Counted from the stretch's first letter, positions 12,571 through 26,647 are shown. The stretch: DNA of 64,000 nt from Pelargonium x hortorum (GCA_036897525.1 JAYMTJ010000027.1:1-64000), one strand, 5' to 3'. Program-made: numbers and translations. Notes: a model not told the origin generated them from the sequence alone.

Positions 12571-13147
12571 TATATACTAGTACACTACAACAACTATACA
12601 GATAATCTAATAGCTACAAGAAGCTCCATCACCCATATCGCCTATAAGCTGCTTACTGCTACCCTCCTCTACAAGTATAAGTTAGGTACAGCTCATCCTG
12701 TTCCTACTGCTATAGCTATGTCTACTAAGCCCAATACAGGAATCTCTAACTCTAAAACAAAGGAATCCAAAGCAAGGAATCGAACAACAGAATAAAACAA
12801 AACCCAGGTCTACGAAATACAAATCTAAAACAAAAAGGCAGGTAAGTCAATTAAAACAAGAAGACAGAAGAATACAAGTACAGCTCTAGCAAAGAAGAAG
12901 AGTATAGCAACAAGAACAGGGAGTAGCTCAAAAGAAAGGTATAGCTCAGAGTAAAGGTATCATGAAGAAGAGGGATATAGCTCCCAAAAGTAAGAGACCG
13001 ATTTAGAGTCTAAAGATTTAGCAACAAGTAAATCGGCTAGGTCAAAGTCAGTTAAGTCAGGTAGGCCTTTTAGGCCAGAATCAGATTCAGTTAGGTCAAA
13101 GCAGTATTTGCTGTTGCACTATCTCAAAGACCCTCTATGATCTATGA

Positions 13148-13285
13148 TAACCTCTTACATTACTACGACCTTCCTACGCTAACGCTGCAGTCGGTAAGAG
13201 AGACGTATTCATATACACATTAGGGACTCCCTTCTCTACCAATAAACACAGAATACAAAGAAGAGTTTCTCCTAAACCTATAAAC
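13148..13285. repeat. 710-bp-spaced unit, second copy
   Basis: Diverged copy of 12433-12570, with the same eight words in the same order. Between the copies lies low-complexity sequence rich in CTACTGCTATAGCT and AAGAAGAGTATAG. Confidence 0.65.
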
Positions 13286-14150
13286 ACTAGCTGTATAAAA
13301 AAAAGGGCTTCGCATCTTACTTTCCTAACCTATAAGCTTATATAAACAACAAACTAAAAAACCTGTCTATACGACCTACTATACTTATGTGTATACTAGC
13401 AGCTCTGCTCCCCGTCCCGGTTCCCCTACTCCATTCCTCCACTTATCTTGCTTACCCTGCTAAGAATCTTTCTAAAGCTTCTATAGCTCCTAATCCAAGT
13501 ACAAAGAAGAAGACAGGTATAGCAGCAGGTATAAGTCTATCTCAGAAGAAGAAAGCTCAAGCTCATAAGAAAGAAAAGAAAACTAAGATACAGGGTTAGC
13601 GTTAGAGTATGAAGAAGCAAGTAAGAGTAAGTTGTAGCTGTTGGTAGTTAGATTTGTCTTTTTACTCTTCATATTCATACCTGTCATATGAGCTATCTGA
13701 GCTATACCTTGAGTTATTGTCTTCAGTGTCTTATTTGTTTGTACTATACTGTATTGGTTATTGTAGTTAGTGTATGTGTTTGTATAAGGAGGATATGGGA
13801 AGAAGGCGTAGCTCTGACCGATCTTCTCTTTTCTTTGATTCTTTTTCTCTCTTATTCATATAAGTAGCAGAGTAGGAGAATAGGGTAATCTAAACTCTAT
13901 TATCTAGGGAGTTCCTTTACTTGAATGGTCTAGACTCTCTTATTATTTTACTGTTCTTTTCTTTTCTTGGATTCCTTAGGCTTTGGATAGCTTTGTGTGT
14001 TTCATTTTTGACTTACTTAATGTAATGGGATGTATCTAAAGTTGTTGCTCTTTCTTCTCCCCTTCCCTCTGGATCTAGTGAACAAGGCTAAAAGAATACA
14101 CTAAAACCGGTGCTAAATAGGTCACATAGGGAACCCACACACACGCCTGA

Positions 14151-14220
14151 ATCGGTACCTCAACTAAAGAGAAACGACACTCTAAATATTCTGGATAGTA
14201 ACTTCGCAGTATTGAAATTG
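14151..14220 (+). repeat. Diverged repeat family copy
   Basis: Shares GGTACCT, AACT, CGACACTCTAAA, ATTCTGGATAGTAACTT and AGTATT in the same order as other members. GGATAGTAACTT matches the extension of the 11.0-kb copy, and GACACTCTAAA matches the 17.9-kb copy. Confidence 0.55.
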
Positions 14221-17048
14221 AAGGTCTTTTTTTTCCAAGAATTCCCAGATACTATAAACTAAAGCAATTCTGGCTAAGTGAATAAGTTAGGGTGTTTCCC
14301 TAAAAACCCTTTTGTTAGTTTAAAATGGGAAGAAAACTCGTGCTTGTATCTTGTATTAAGGGACCCGGGATTCGAGCATATAGAAATTCACAAGACATTT
14401 CCTTTTTTGTGAAAAACCCCTCGATTAGGTGACTGCATAATTCCTTTTTTGAGTCTTTCTTTTAAATACTTAAGATATTAGTTAAAAGGAATTTTAGGTC
14501 TAGTTTTTTGTCTTTTTCTCACGAGAGCCCGGGGCTAACTATATTAAGAATCTAAACCGAGCCACTCTAAGAGAAAAACCCCTTTAGAGATCCAGGGGTT
14601 TCTTGTGCTTTGTATAGCTTTTTTTAAAAGGGATATCCTCAGTATCTTTTTCATCTTATTTACTTCAATTTCCCTGTATTCGCGCCCAACCCTAATGTAT
14701 AAGTAGAAGGCTTTTAGCAGTCTCCCAGCCAAACATCTTTAGGGTTCAAAAGAAGGCTCCAGTAAGTGTCCCGGATCCCCTGTAATCTGGTAAAATCGCA
14801 AATAAAAACAAAAAGAAGGAAGTGGGAAGCTTTGGACTTTTATTATACTCTTATACCAGGACTATCGAAGCTAAAACCTTAACTTATATAACTTATAACT
14901 TTCAGCTCAAAGAATTCAGATACAGCGGATACCCTGCCTTATTATTGCAGCTTCCCAATTGAGTGAAACCATCCGACCGAAACCCTTTGTATTTAAAGGA
15001 AATACAACTTCATTATATACCTCTGACTGCATTATACTATTTTGCGTTACTTAGAAAAACGAAACTCCATCGACGAAAACTCGCTTACGTATCAATCCCC
15101 TCCTTTTTTATTTATATCCCAAAATTATCACTATACTTAGAACTGATCTTATAAGGAGGGGGCGTGAAAAGCCTTATTCTTTTATAGACTTACCAACAAC
15201 TCGAAAAGCTTTCCTTCTAATTACCGGAAACAAAAGACTTTACCTTAGCTTTAGAGTTACTAAGAATGAAAAAGTGAAAACTCCCTTAAAAGAATTTCAA
15301 AAGGTTAAAGAAAAGACATACAGATGAAACCAAAAAAGGTTTATTCTCTAACTTAAAAAACAAGTTTAGTATTAGGATGTTTTTTCTATGACTCTTTTTG
15401 TGTTCGATTTCCTATATGTTTTGAATTCTTCTCTTAGATTAGGGAAGCAAAGGAACTTGAAGTACACCAAATTTCTTCCTATTCTCTATTTCATGTCTCT
15501 AGATACTAGAAAAAGAATGAGAAACGCTTCTTTTTAATTAACAAGGGCCCCTTATTTTATCTCTAGAGTTTCCTAGGTAAGCTATATCAAAGGTGTTCCT
15601 TCTGCAAGTTTTTCCAGGATTTCTGTATCTTGTTTATTCCACGGGGGTCTTCAAATCTTTTTCTAGATATCCAAACGGGGTATTCGGTTAATTTTAAGTA
15701 GTGTAAAAACAAGTCTGGCTTTCGTCCCAAAAGAAAATTTTCCAGCCTTATCAACCTAAAAAAAAGAGCAAAGAAAGATTACCTAAGTTTAGTTAAATAT
15801 ACTAGGATTCTTGACTCTTAAAATTCCTCTGAAGTTATAGCTGTTAGCTCCGGGCCCTTCTTCCATAAAAAGGTGTCAGAAAATTTTAAGGGAATATAGC
15901 TGTTACTTTTAGGGTTCTTTTTTTTTGTGTTAAACTAGCTAAAATAAAGTGTAGGATTTGAGTCTGTCTTAATATAAAGCAGGCTCATTATATAGGAGTG
16001 AGTTAGAGTCTTTTCTTAGGGTAACCCCAGCAAAAGAAAAAAAGATAATTCGAAACATAAGGAAATTTTTGCATTGATTAACTCGAGGAATTACAAAGGG
16101 GGAGCTAGCGGTAAGATTTTCATTTCTGGTTGAAAACATCTACTCATATAAGTTAAATACATCTAGGAACCTTATAAAACTCTTTTTGTTTTTTTTTTTT
16201 ACTAGCGAGAGGTTTTTTATTCAATTTTTATTTTTATAAGTGAGTTTATCTATAATAGAATCTTTTTTTATTAGGTTAGCTGCTTATACTTAACTTGACA
16301 GGAATTTTTAGTAAGTAGGAGAGGCTTCACAGTAATCTTAAAGCGGGGCACCGGGGAATTTAGCTACTCAACTTTAGAGGAGTCCCTCTTTTTTGGTATT
16401 TTAGTATGAAATTGCCCCTTTCTTTTTTAGACCCGTAACCAGATTTATACTCATTACAGGAGCTTCTATCGAAAAAGGTTATCCAAACTTTTTTTTTCAG
16501 AGATTTTCACCGGGATACAGAAATTGACTAAGATAGAACCGGACTTTACTTTAAGCTTTTCGCGGGTGCACTACTAGAATTGCTTTGGATCAAGGGAATT
16601 TTTGCGGTATTAGAATCACGAGTGGGTCAACCTTTTTTTACGAAGTTTCGGATTTCCTTGCCAGGTCTTTTTTTTCGTTAAATTACTTTAGAATTAGAAT
16701 GGAACCTGGGTAAACCAGTTAAAATTTTTTAGAACAAGGCTCTATTGGGACCAGTGTTACTAAGTTTAGATAAGGTATATACCTCAAACAAAGTCTCTTG
16801 TAGAAGCTTGATTTTAGATAGTAAGGATATGGGCTAAAGTGAAGGCAATAGGTCTAGATCTAAAAAAACGGAATTCTTTATCCCGAGTCCTTCTTATTCT
16901 CAGGGTTTCGAGGTAGAATCTTTTATTCCTAATCTTTCAGGAGTTTAAGCCTTAGCGTTTTGAGATATAAAGACTTTTTAGTTTATAATTAGAAGCAAGG
17001 TTTTTGGCTTTTCCTCTTATTAGATATTCTCCATTTACAGGGTTTGAA

Positions 17049-17067
17049 AGGTTAGCTGCTTAACGAG
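17049..17067 (+). repeat. Recurring word AGGTTAGCTGCTTAACGAG
   Basis: A 19-base word with a 17/19 copy at 24586-24604 and 13-14-base copies (AGGTTAGCTGCTT) at 16273-16286 and 27134-27146. All four are on the plus strand and all are inside the G-rich block. Confidence 0.6.
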
Positions 17068-17899
17068 CCAGAGGCTCTAGTACAAGTACAAGAGTCAAAA
17101 TCGAAAATAGGGATGCGTATTTCCCGGGTTTTGGGTTAATAGAATTCAGCAGGCAAAAACGAAAAAGTAGGTAGGCTTTCTTTTGAAAAAGCACTGAGGT
17201 AGGATAGGTCGAAAGGTCTCACTCTAATTAATGGGATTGTAGAGTAGGAATTCCTTTTTACAATTTACAGGGATATACATCTATCTTTATCTTTCCTAGA
17301 TGGTTAATAGAGTCGGGTAGGTAATAGGAAAAAGAGTGCTAAAGAGAGTCTTTTCCGGTAAAGAATGAAACTCAAAGTCTGTCATTCTGCTATTTTTGGA
17401 AAATGTAAAATGTAAGGAATTAGGATAATGATAGGGAGTAACAAGATAGCTACGAGCCTGGTCCGTTGGCAAGGCATAGCCCGTTTGTGGGAATGGGAAG
17501 CTTTAAAGAAAGTCAGCCAATAATAGTAAGAAACAAGTGCGAATAATCAGTAGAAAAATTGACGAAAGTATACAAGGAATTCAGAGAAAAGGGATATAGG
17601 AAATGAGGTGAAATGGGTCGAGACTTAGTACGGAACCCGGTGAGATTTGGCTGTAGTAAGTCTTTCCATTAAAATAAGTAGCTGCTGCCTCTATACCTGC
17701 TTCTCGGCTCCCAAAGCTATAAAGTAAGTAGGATATAAGGGTTTGACAAGGATATAGAATTCCTTAGGTTTCGGTTAATAGGGTTCGGCGGGCAACCCAG
17801 GATTAGGCGCTAGACAGGTTATAGTTTCTCCATAGAAGGACTTTGATTCTAAAGAAGTTCAAATAAATTAGTAAAATCGGGTGTGAAATGGGGGTCCTA

Positions 17900-17975
17900 C
17901 TGAGTATCGAAACTGAGGATAATTGACACTCTAAAAAGAAACTTTAGTATTCTTCGGTTTACTCTTCAACCCCTA
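17900..17975 (+). repeat. Repeat family copy (reference member)
   Basis: Contains AGTATCGAAACTGAGGAT, then GACACTCTAAA, then the 30-base core 17940-17969 that is found exactly inverted at 11003-11032. The order of these words recurs, diverged, at 14.2, 25.4, 25.9, 26.8, 27.7 and 46.9 kb. Confidence 0.75.
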
Positions 17976-20900
17976 TTCTGAATTCTGAGTTTTATTGATT
18001 GAAAGCATTTCCTTTTGAGTGTTTGAATGTGAAAGTTTGTTCCTTAAGTTTCCTTTTTGGTAGTACAAAAACAGTAAAGTCAAGGTATGGAGAGTAGTCA
18101 ATTAGAGATATAGAAAACATTTATTACAAAAAGAGGTATGAGGAAGCAAGTTAGGGCTTTGAAAAATGAAAAGCTTTTGAGTCTTTGGTTATGGATGTCC
18201 TATTATATCCTGCCTGACCGGATGCCTACAGTCGGGTACGCTAATGAAAAGAGATTCTCTAAGGTTTCAATCGTATCTAGAGTAAGAACTACAAGGAACT
18301 AGAGGCCCCTTGACTAAGTAATAAGACTAGAAGAGTAGGAATACTATCAAAAAGGGTAAGATCTTAGCTACAACTAAAAAAACAAGGTAACATTATCAAT
18401 ACCGGTACAGCTAATAGTAATAGGAAAGGCATTCTCTAGGTTTTAAGTTTAAGGGTTCTTTCTTTTTTTAGACTTCAGATTCGTTTTTGTGGTATAATAA
18501 ATTGAGAGTCTGGGTTGCCTTATAGAATCCACTAACCCTGGGTTCTTTTTCTTCCTCGCAGCCTCCGGGGTTTTGAGTTTTTTCGCCCTAAACTAACTAT
18601 AAGGTATACGTATTGCTACTCTTTGTAGAAAGTTCCTTGCGAGTATCCTTTTATAATTATAACGTAGGCCCTATATCTCCGAGGAAGACTTCTTAGGGCA
18701 CTCTATAGATTAAAGGACTTAGTTACACAAGAGTCATTTTGAATTCTATAGTTCCAAACATTAGATAACTAAAACTAAAATACAGCGGAAATTCAGATAG
18801 AAGAAAATATCGACCTACCCCAAGCGCCTTGCATGTCCACATAACAATGCAACATAGTGGTATTTAAAGAGTACAAAAAGGGAGGCATATCCCAGTAAAA
18901 CTTTTCAGGACTAACCTAAATTCTATGATACTTTGTCAAGGCTTTCCGCGGGCTTTATAACTTCTTAAACTAGTAGTAGTCTATGAGGTGAATATGAGTT
19001 CCTATTAGAATTAGAACTTTTTTAATTGCAATTAGCACCTCTCAAGAAAAGGAGCTCCCTTGTGACGCCGGTCTTTTCTATGGGTAACTCTACGCATGCT
19101 GGCGAACCCAATAAGTATTCAAATAGTTTAGGTTTTTATCAACTTAATTGATTCATTCTTTTTACAATAATAAGGCTTTGGTTAACCCTGTCGGTATTAT
19201 ATTATCTACAACTACTCCAGGCAATTTCCAAGAGCGAACTTTTTAAGTAGAATCTTTTTAAGAGACCCTTTAGAGCCCGCTTGAATACTAAGGTTTAGCC
19301 TTTGTGTGTGATATGCCTCTTGATTACTACTTATAGTAGTTAGCAGAAAATAGGGATAACTCCCTTTTTAATTTATCCTAAAGGGGGCTTCTTAAAAAGA
19401 CTTTCGTTTAATATTATTGACGTTATGGCAAAAACCCACAGAGCATCATATCATAGGGATTTGAATCTAATTTATATCAAGGAAACCCCTTGTACTTATA
19501 ATAAGAATTCATGCCGTTAAAAGAGGTCTCTAGTTCATTTTTATACAGACTAAACTAAAAAAATCTTTTCCAATCTTTAAAACTGAGACTTTAAGACTAA
19601 ATATTGTAGTACTAAAGTCCCTTTCTTTTCAAAAAAGAAGGAACCTACTTCAAAAGGTAAAAAGTGCTAGATAATAGAAGGGGAATACGGGCCCTTATTA
19701 TCTATAATTGAAAAGATCAAAAGCTCGTGTTTTAGCGGAGACTTACGCCCTTTTTGTTTTGTTTTTTACGAAATAGAATAGGACTCTTCTTTAATTAATG
19801 TAGCAGAGCAGGGCCCTCGATTGTATAAATCTAGTATAACCCTTTTTTTTTGGTAGCTTAAATAAAGACTACACCGTCTTATTAAATCATGTTATAACAA
19901 ATGAAAGGGACCTACAATGAGTTGTTTCCCAAAAAAGCAGCTATAACTCACGTATAGGAATTGTTTTCTTTTTATTTACCTGGGTTATGCCCCTTTTCTT
20001 GTATGTAGTATCCTGGAATCTCTATTTTTAACACCTTCACTAGTCTGGGTATAGGCTTCTTATTTTACAATTCATTTTTTGGTAGTCAAGGTTACTTTTT
20101 AGCTATAGGAATTCGGGTTTAGAACTGTGAACTGTAAATATAGAACTCTTCTTTCCCAGCCAGCTAGACAAAAAGTCTCCTTTTTGCTGTCCTATTTTCC
20201 TGGAAATTCTAAGGGTTACCGCATATAAGGATCTCGTAGAAGTGAGTACTTGAGTACTCCTGCACATATAAAATATCGGATTTTAACTATTAGGAATCAA
20301 GAGTTTCTCAAAGAATTTCCAGCTTTTTTTAATCCACAAGCTTCCGTAGCTAATAAAGTAAGGACTTTTCCTTTTAAAAAGAACCACCGGCTTCTACTTT
20401 AGTTTTTAGTTAAATAAAAAGCGTTATTCTAGTACCTACCATCTTTCTATTTAGGTTAGTTAAGTCTTCCTAGTATTCAAGGGGCCCTTTATTGTATTAT
20501 GAGAGATTTCCTAAAACGTAGTTGGCTTTGGTGCAGGGTATACCCCAGTTTTTGGATAATAGAATTTCGATACTATTTAAAGGATAGCCCCTCGTTACTT
20601 TATTTATTAGTAATTGCTACTCCTGTAATTGGGGTTCCAAAAGCACTACACTAAATCTAGTTTCCTAAAGGATCCCTTTAATCAAATCTGGCGTATCGAG
20701 GAGGGCCATACAAACTTTTTCAACCCCTAGAAAAAGGTCCTCTTTTTTGTATGTAAAGAAATTAACTATAGCTCTAAGTTTTTCTCTTTTCATTACAAAA
20801 AGAACTTTCAAGGAAAGCGCTGAAAATAGATATGTGTCCAAAGGTGGCCCTTTTTTATAAACCCGAAAACTTCAGAGACAGGACCCAGGGTTCAGTAACG

Positions 20901-23900
20901 TGAGTACTCGGCTATTAGAATCGGTTTAAAAACAGTGCAATAAAGGGACGCAGGTCAGGTCTTACTTTTTTGTATAATTTATCGTAATTTCCAAGAAAGG
21001 TAACGTGTAAAAGATTTTTTCTTGATCCTTTACTTTCTACTTATATGATGTACGCTTTCAAATTAAAGACTATACCTGCTTTCTTACTTGCTTCTATATA
21101 TACTGGACTCCGTAAAGCTTTTACATGTTTGAATTTTAGTAACAAAGGACAATTCCTCGACTACTACCTAAAAAAGGCCCCTTCCTCTTAAACTTAAAGG
21201 AAAACTTGTCAAATTTCTTTGACATTAAGTTATCCAGCCAAACCGGGTCTTTCGTATCTCTCAAAACGAAAAAGAAAGAATTTGACTTTTTGTTAAGTAA
21301 CTGCCCTAATAAACCCGCAAAAAGGGTTCCTCTTCTTCTAAAAAGGCTACGGAAAATCTTGACTAGATTGTAGAGTGCCCCTTTTTTTACTTTAGCTTTA
21401 TAATTCTTGAGACTCCCGATTCTCTTACTAGAAATTCTTTGGTATAGTTAAGGAGAAAGAAAACCGACACCAACAAGAAAACCTTTCACGACTTTAGTCT
21501 CTTCTTAACACACTCTCGATTTAATGTCCCAGAGACTAAGATACTGCTCTTTGTCCAAAGTACTGAAACTAGAAACATAGCTTCTCGAGTGAATTAGTTT
21601 ACCCATTAGAAAGGTTTTCTATTACTTATTTACTGCAGAGATACAGGACAACTAACTCAATAAGCAAACTTATCAGAGCTAGACTCGGTTGTACTCTTCT
21701 GCTCTGCTTCTTATGAGCTTGACTTGTTCTAGCTGTCTTGATAATACCTGTCCTATGAGTCTTTTACAGGTCCTGGCGGCTATACCTGCTTACCTATTAG
21801 TATTATCCTTACTCTTATATTGTATTTGTAATATCGGTTTTTTTATCCCTGTTTCTCATTCTCAAGAACCTTTTACCTAGTTGAAAAGGAAAGTAGGACT
21901 CTTCTTTAAACCTTTTAGTGGCACATAATATGGAACAAAAAACTTTTGACTTCCTTGCATAACTTTCTTGAAAAGTTCTACCTGGAAAACCCATATCTCA
22001 CTACTTTATAAAGAGCCCTGTCTACTTGTTCGAAACCCAGAAATTGTCCTTAAGTTTTACAAATGCACAAGCAACCAAAAACCGGCCCCAAAAAGATCTT
22101 TCAATTTATTCTAAGAACCTTCCCGATCTATAAAGAATGCCAAGAAAGTTTCCTTTTCTTTTATACCATTTTTCTCGGTTAAGTAAGTAGATGCCTTTGG
22201 TTCTTTTTGAAAGAGGGAACTCTTCATCTTTCTAGTCTAATAGATATTTGCGGAGTTTCTTTTTTAATATAAAAGAGTCAATCGGGATGTGGTTGTTCCC
22301 GGTGTATATGAATCTAAGTCTTTCACTAGAGTATGAAAAAGTTTTATTCGAAGCGTTTGTCTTCAGAAGTTAGAGCTAAACTGCAAAGATCACGTATAAC
22401 AAGGTTACAAACAAAATGAGATCCAGGATTCCTTTTAAGGACCCTCCATTTCAAGAAAAATTGACTGGATACATGATTCAATTTGAATCTCTTATATTTG
22501 TTTCTTTCATTCTATTAGAATCTTGCACAGGTTATTTAAGTTCGTTGAGTGAAAAAGGGTCGGTATGAAAGAGATCAAAAGGTAAGAAGTTGGGTTTTAA
22601 GGCGAAGGGTTTCTAGTTTGACAGTCTTTCTGATACTATAAAGAAAGTAATTGAGCCAAGTGCTTTTCTGGATAAGTGGTTTCTAAAAGGACTCCCTTTC
22701 GACAGTTTAAGAAGAAGAGGAGTTTCTAGTAGTAGCGCAAAGGTATGATATGGGTGTGTATATAGTAAGTGATACTGAGCTCCGGTGATATAGCCATTAC
22801 GTTCGAAGGTTTTGTGTATTCTCGTTTTATAATTAGGAAAGTCACAAGGATTATCAGGGTTGCAGGTTTAGCCAGTTACTAGTTCTTTCTTAAATTCACC
22901 CCGTCTAAATTCTGAAGTGTTATGGAATTAGAGCCAATGCCTTAGAGTGTTTACTCGGGTTCAGCCCGTTTTGAGATTGATATAAGGCTAAGGGAACCTC
23001 TTTCCAGTAAAGAAAGTAAGAAAGAAGTCAAGATGAGGAGAAGGAAGTATGCAAGTAGGTAATCGGAGTTTGGGTATGCAAATGAAGACGTTCATTTAAG
23101 TAGGTCAAGCTCGGTAAAGTAAGATTAATGGAGTATTGGGTGTTCCTATGGTTAGAACTTATGCGATCCGTAAAAGGAAATTTGGAGCAAGAAGATGACT
23201 CATAAAGCGGGCAATATAAAAGAGGTATGAAGGCTCGTAAGAAGTGAATAGAGGATACATATAAGAAGAGCAACAAGTAAGCCCGGGTGGGTCTAAGGTT
23301 TTCTTGTACTATAAAAATTTTGTACAAAGTCTTAGAATTCTAAGTAAGAGAAAGGTCTATCCCATAAGAGGAGAAGTACAGGCTTAAAGAAAAGAAGACT
23401 CTGTAACTCTGTTAGAGAACAAGAAAAATGAAGACATCCTTAATAGAATAGCGGATATTCTAGCTAGTCCAGTTCAACATTGTTTGGTTGAATCCTCATC
23501 AAGGCTTTGAAACGAGTCTTTCCTTTTCACCTATTTACTTGTTAACTTTTTAGGAGCTTCGGCTGTAGTAAGTACTCTATTTATTAAAAGAAGTAGTTGC
23601 TTTTAGGGCCCGTTTCTTTTTAAAATGAATATGTCAAGGTTTCGCTTAATCTAGTAGTTATAGTTAAGAGGTAAGCTTTTTATAAAATCAATTTTTAAGG
23701 GAGTCTATATTCATTAGTTTATTTAATAGACAGAGTAGTAGCAAGATAAAGAGGGGGTACACAAAGTAGGTCTAGTTCAGAAAAGAAGGTGTACAGGGCT
23801 GCAGCTACAGAGTCTAGTTATGGCTAAGCCTCAAGGGTTCCTAGCTAGATAGTAAGAAGTAAGGAGATATACGAATAGACCCGTTTTTCGGGGTTAAGAT

Positions 23901-25384
23901 AGATATTCCAGTTTATTAAAGTATCCTACCAAACTTGTTTAAGAAACTTTTAACATTGGGATAGGAAATCTCGTACCAAAATAGATATATCATTAGGGAA
24001 TTGAAGTAGGAACTCCCGAGGAAGTACTACAGCTCAATCAAGAAAGAGGTTAGTTCCATTCAAAGCTGTCTCGTATCTGGTCCTTAGTCAATTTTATTGA
24101 AAACAGTCATCAGTTTACTGTAAAAGAGAGAGATAGAGCTCTTGTGCGAGCCGGGATTGAGTTGAGTAATGACAAATTTGTAAGGAGATTCCCTAGTTTC
24201 ACTTATAAGACTGTTGGATTGGGACCCTTTTGTTTGAGTTACTTTATTTGTATCGATCCCGTTGAAAGAGCTCTCGTTCTAAATTCTAAATAAAGTCTAA
24301 AGTAAAAAAAAAAAAAGATAGAGAATAGCTGTAATAAAATGAGGTTAGGTCTTATGAAGAATTCCAGGACCAAAAGTCTAGATTATAAGAAAGTTGATTG
24401 ATCTCCGAGAAAGTTCTAGTTGCAAAGTCAATATTGGCTCTAAAAGGTTCTTCTTAAAGGGGGGCCTAACTCAGTAGTTGAATTACAGCTAAAAGCACTC
24501 TAGATATCAAAAAGGATTCTTGTTTGGATTGATCCATAAACCTGTTCTCTTAGCTTTGACTGTTGTCATGTATTCCGGTTTTTTTAGGTTAACTGTTTAA
24601 CGAGAAGGGGAATTTTAAAGAAAGTTAGTAGATAGATTTCTTAAATGAAAAGTTTCAAAATGTAGCACTTTACCGCTATAGGGGATCCTGCTTTTTTAAG
24701 AAAATACAGGTATAATTTGTGAAGGCTTTATGTCGGGAAACCCCACTTTTGGCATGTCAGATTTCAACTACGGCAAAAGGAAGAAACTGGATTCTAGCTA
24801 CCCATGGAACTCCCCCTTTCAAAAAAGGTAAGATTCCTCCTATACAGAAAAGCAATATAAAGTCTAGGAAATTCCTATAAAAGGGACCCTTTCATTGGAA
24901 AGTTATTTGTAAATAGGCATAGAGCTTTTAGGTAGTAAGATTTTCCTATTCTCTCAAGTCCTCCTTTTCTGGTTAACGAGACGGGTTTATAAGAGGAATG
25001 TATAGGCATTCAAAATAGGGTTAGTTCGTTTAGTGGGATTTGAGTAATAAGGCCTTCCTCTTCTTCTTCTTATTGGGTACTGCTTTAGCTTCGCTAGAAG
25101 GGGATTCTAGTAATAGAGTCAATTCTTGAAAGAAAGGGGTCTTTGGTTTCCCAGTCTGAACTAAGGTTTTGTAAACGAGGTTTTAGCTGTACTGTTTACA
25201 GGTTGAAAGGATTTATTATACTATATATCTTATAATAAATAATTGGAGTTCTCTCAGCAAGTTAAAGAGCTCGGGTAAGTCAATAATTGTAGCGCTTTGA
25301 AGTTGTTTTTAGATTGAGTTATATAGAAAGTCTTTTCAGTTTTTATAGAACCGGAGTATAGGAAATTCTGATGATAAGTAAATG

Positions 25385-25475
25385 GGTCAAACCGGGAGCA
25401 CCCTATGGAAGTACTGAATTGGTGATAATCGACATTCGAGGCAGTGTTTTTTGTATTCCCTTTATCTGAGCCATT
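25385..25475 (+). repeat. Diverged repeat family copy
   Basis: Contains AGTACTGAATTGGTGATAAT, CGACATTC and a TGTATTCCC tail in the same order as the 17.9-kb member. The core is strongly diverged, so the assignment rests on word order. Confidence 0.4.
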
Positions 25476-25762
25476 GCTAGAGGGGGTCTTTTATTAAAAG
25501 TCTTTGCTAATTCAGCTCCTTCGTAATTCTAAAGCAGTTAAGCTAAATAAGTAGAGCTCTAAAGTCAAAAAGTGATTCAAATTTATATAGTTATAGTAAA
25601 GTCAAAAGTAAAAGGGCTCTAATTAGGATTGGGGAGACTCGACAGGCAAACCCTTGTTTTAGGGGTCTAATTTGAATCCTCTCAAGAAACCCATAAAATT
25701 TCCTTGGGTGACTAGATTTTGAAGTATAGTTTTTCGGGATACAATCCATTTCTAAGATAAGT

Positions 25763-25985
25763 TCGGGGTTTCACCTAAACAGGTTTAAGACAGGAAGAGT
25801 TACTGAAGAGATAAGAAATGGGTTTGCAAGAGAAAAAAAAGGGGTATAGGAAATCTTGATAGTAAACGGGTAGGGGAATTACTTAGTATCGAAACTAGAG
25901 AGATTTTCTATTCTAGGTATAAACTTCGGCATTCTTTGCTTCAAGCCCCAATCCAAATTACGAGCTTAAACTGGAAAGAGTTAAG
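25763..25985 (+). repeat. Repeat family copy, long version
   Basis: Begins with TCGGGGTTTCACCTAAACAG and, about 140 bases later, has AGTATCGAAACT, AACTTCGGCATTCTTTG and CTTCAAGCCCCAAT. The second part aligns with the 17.9-kb member (AACTTTAGTATTCTTCGG, CTTCAACCCCTAT). The same two-part arrangement with similar spacing occurs at 26.65-26.87 kb. Confidence 0.55.
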
Positions 25986-26647
25986 TAGTGGCTCCGTTCT
26001 GTAGGGCTCCTATATGATATTTTATATTATACATTCGTACAAGAAAAATGCTTTGGAGTGGTAAAAACGAAAGAGAGAGGATAGCTCTAAAATGCCTTAC
26101 AAGAAGATTTTTTCTTGTTGTCCTAAATGATATTGAAAGTCACTTGTTTCCTAAAAAGGTAGGTATAGAGCTCTTTTTGGGTTAGAGCTCGGATTGATTC
26201 TTGAGTAATGGAGTCAAGTATGAAAGTAAGGGATATATGAATTTTCCATAAGCAATCCGTAAGCGAACGCCTTTGTTTGTTTAATAGGCAGAATCCTCGT
26301 TTATAAGGTATAAGGGGTTCCAGAGTACAAAGGAAGTTTTCTACTTAAAGTCAAGCTCGAGCTTCCAGTAAGTAATAGAAAAGATCTTGGTTTGACTGGG
26401 TTTCCCTGTAGTTTTCAGGTTTAAGGGTTACTCTAAAGCCTGGATCCTCACCCATAAGGTATAGCTAAAAAGACGAATCAGAGGTTCGTGTGCTTTTTAC
26501 AAGTCTTTTCGGTATATAGATTTCATTAAAACAGTAAAAGGAGGGAGGTATGAACTTAAAGGGGTCAAAAGTCAAACAGAAGTAAAGTTTAGTAAAAGAA
26601 AAGTGCCTATTGAAGTTTTCCCCTGGTTGACACTATATTTTTGAAAA

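Larger units (their letters stand above)
6300..13600 (-). other. C-rich strand-biased block (repeat family in minus orientation)
   Basis: The plus strand is consistently rich in C over G, with many CCT, CTT and ACC words. As a counted example, 11221-11280 has 20 C and 7 G. The block contains minus-oriented copies of a diverged repeat family (11003-11060, 11379-11402), the word TCTCAAACAGACTGAACC twice with a near copy, and two copies of a roughly 710-bp-spaced unit at its right end. Open frames of 60-99 codons are composition-driven and unrecognisable. The skew changes sign near 13.6 kb. Confidence 0.55.

Noticed and set aside
23028-23327. Minus-strand 99-codon frame rich in Leu, Ser and Tyr.
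   Set aside because: It is the reverse-strand shadow of the G/A-rich repeat block.
24304-24316. A13 run (also T12 at 16189-16200, G11 at 41958-41968 and C9 at 32596-32604) as possible tails or editing sites.
   Set aside because: No adjacent gene, target-site duplication or other structure; ordinary homopolymers.
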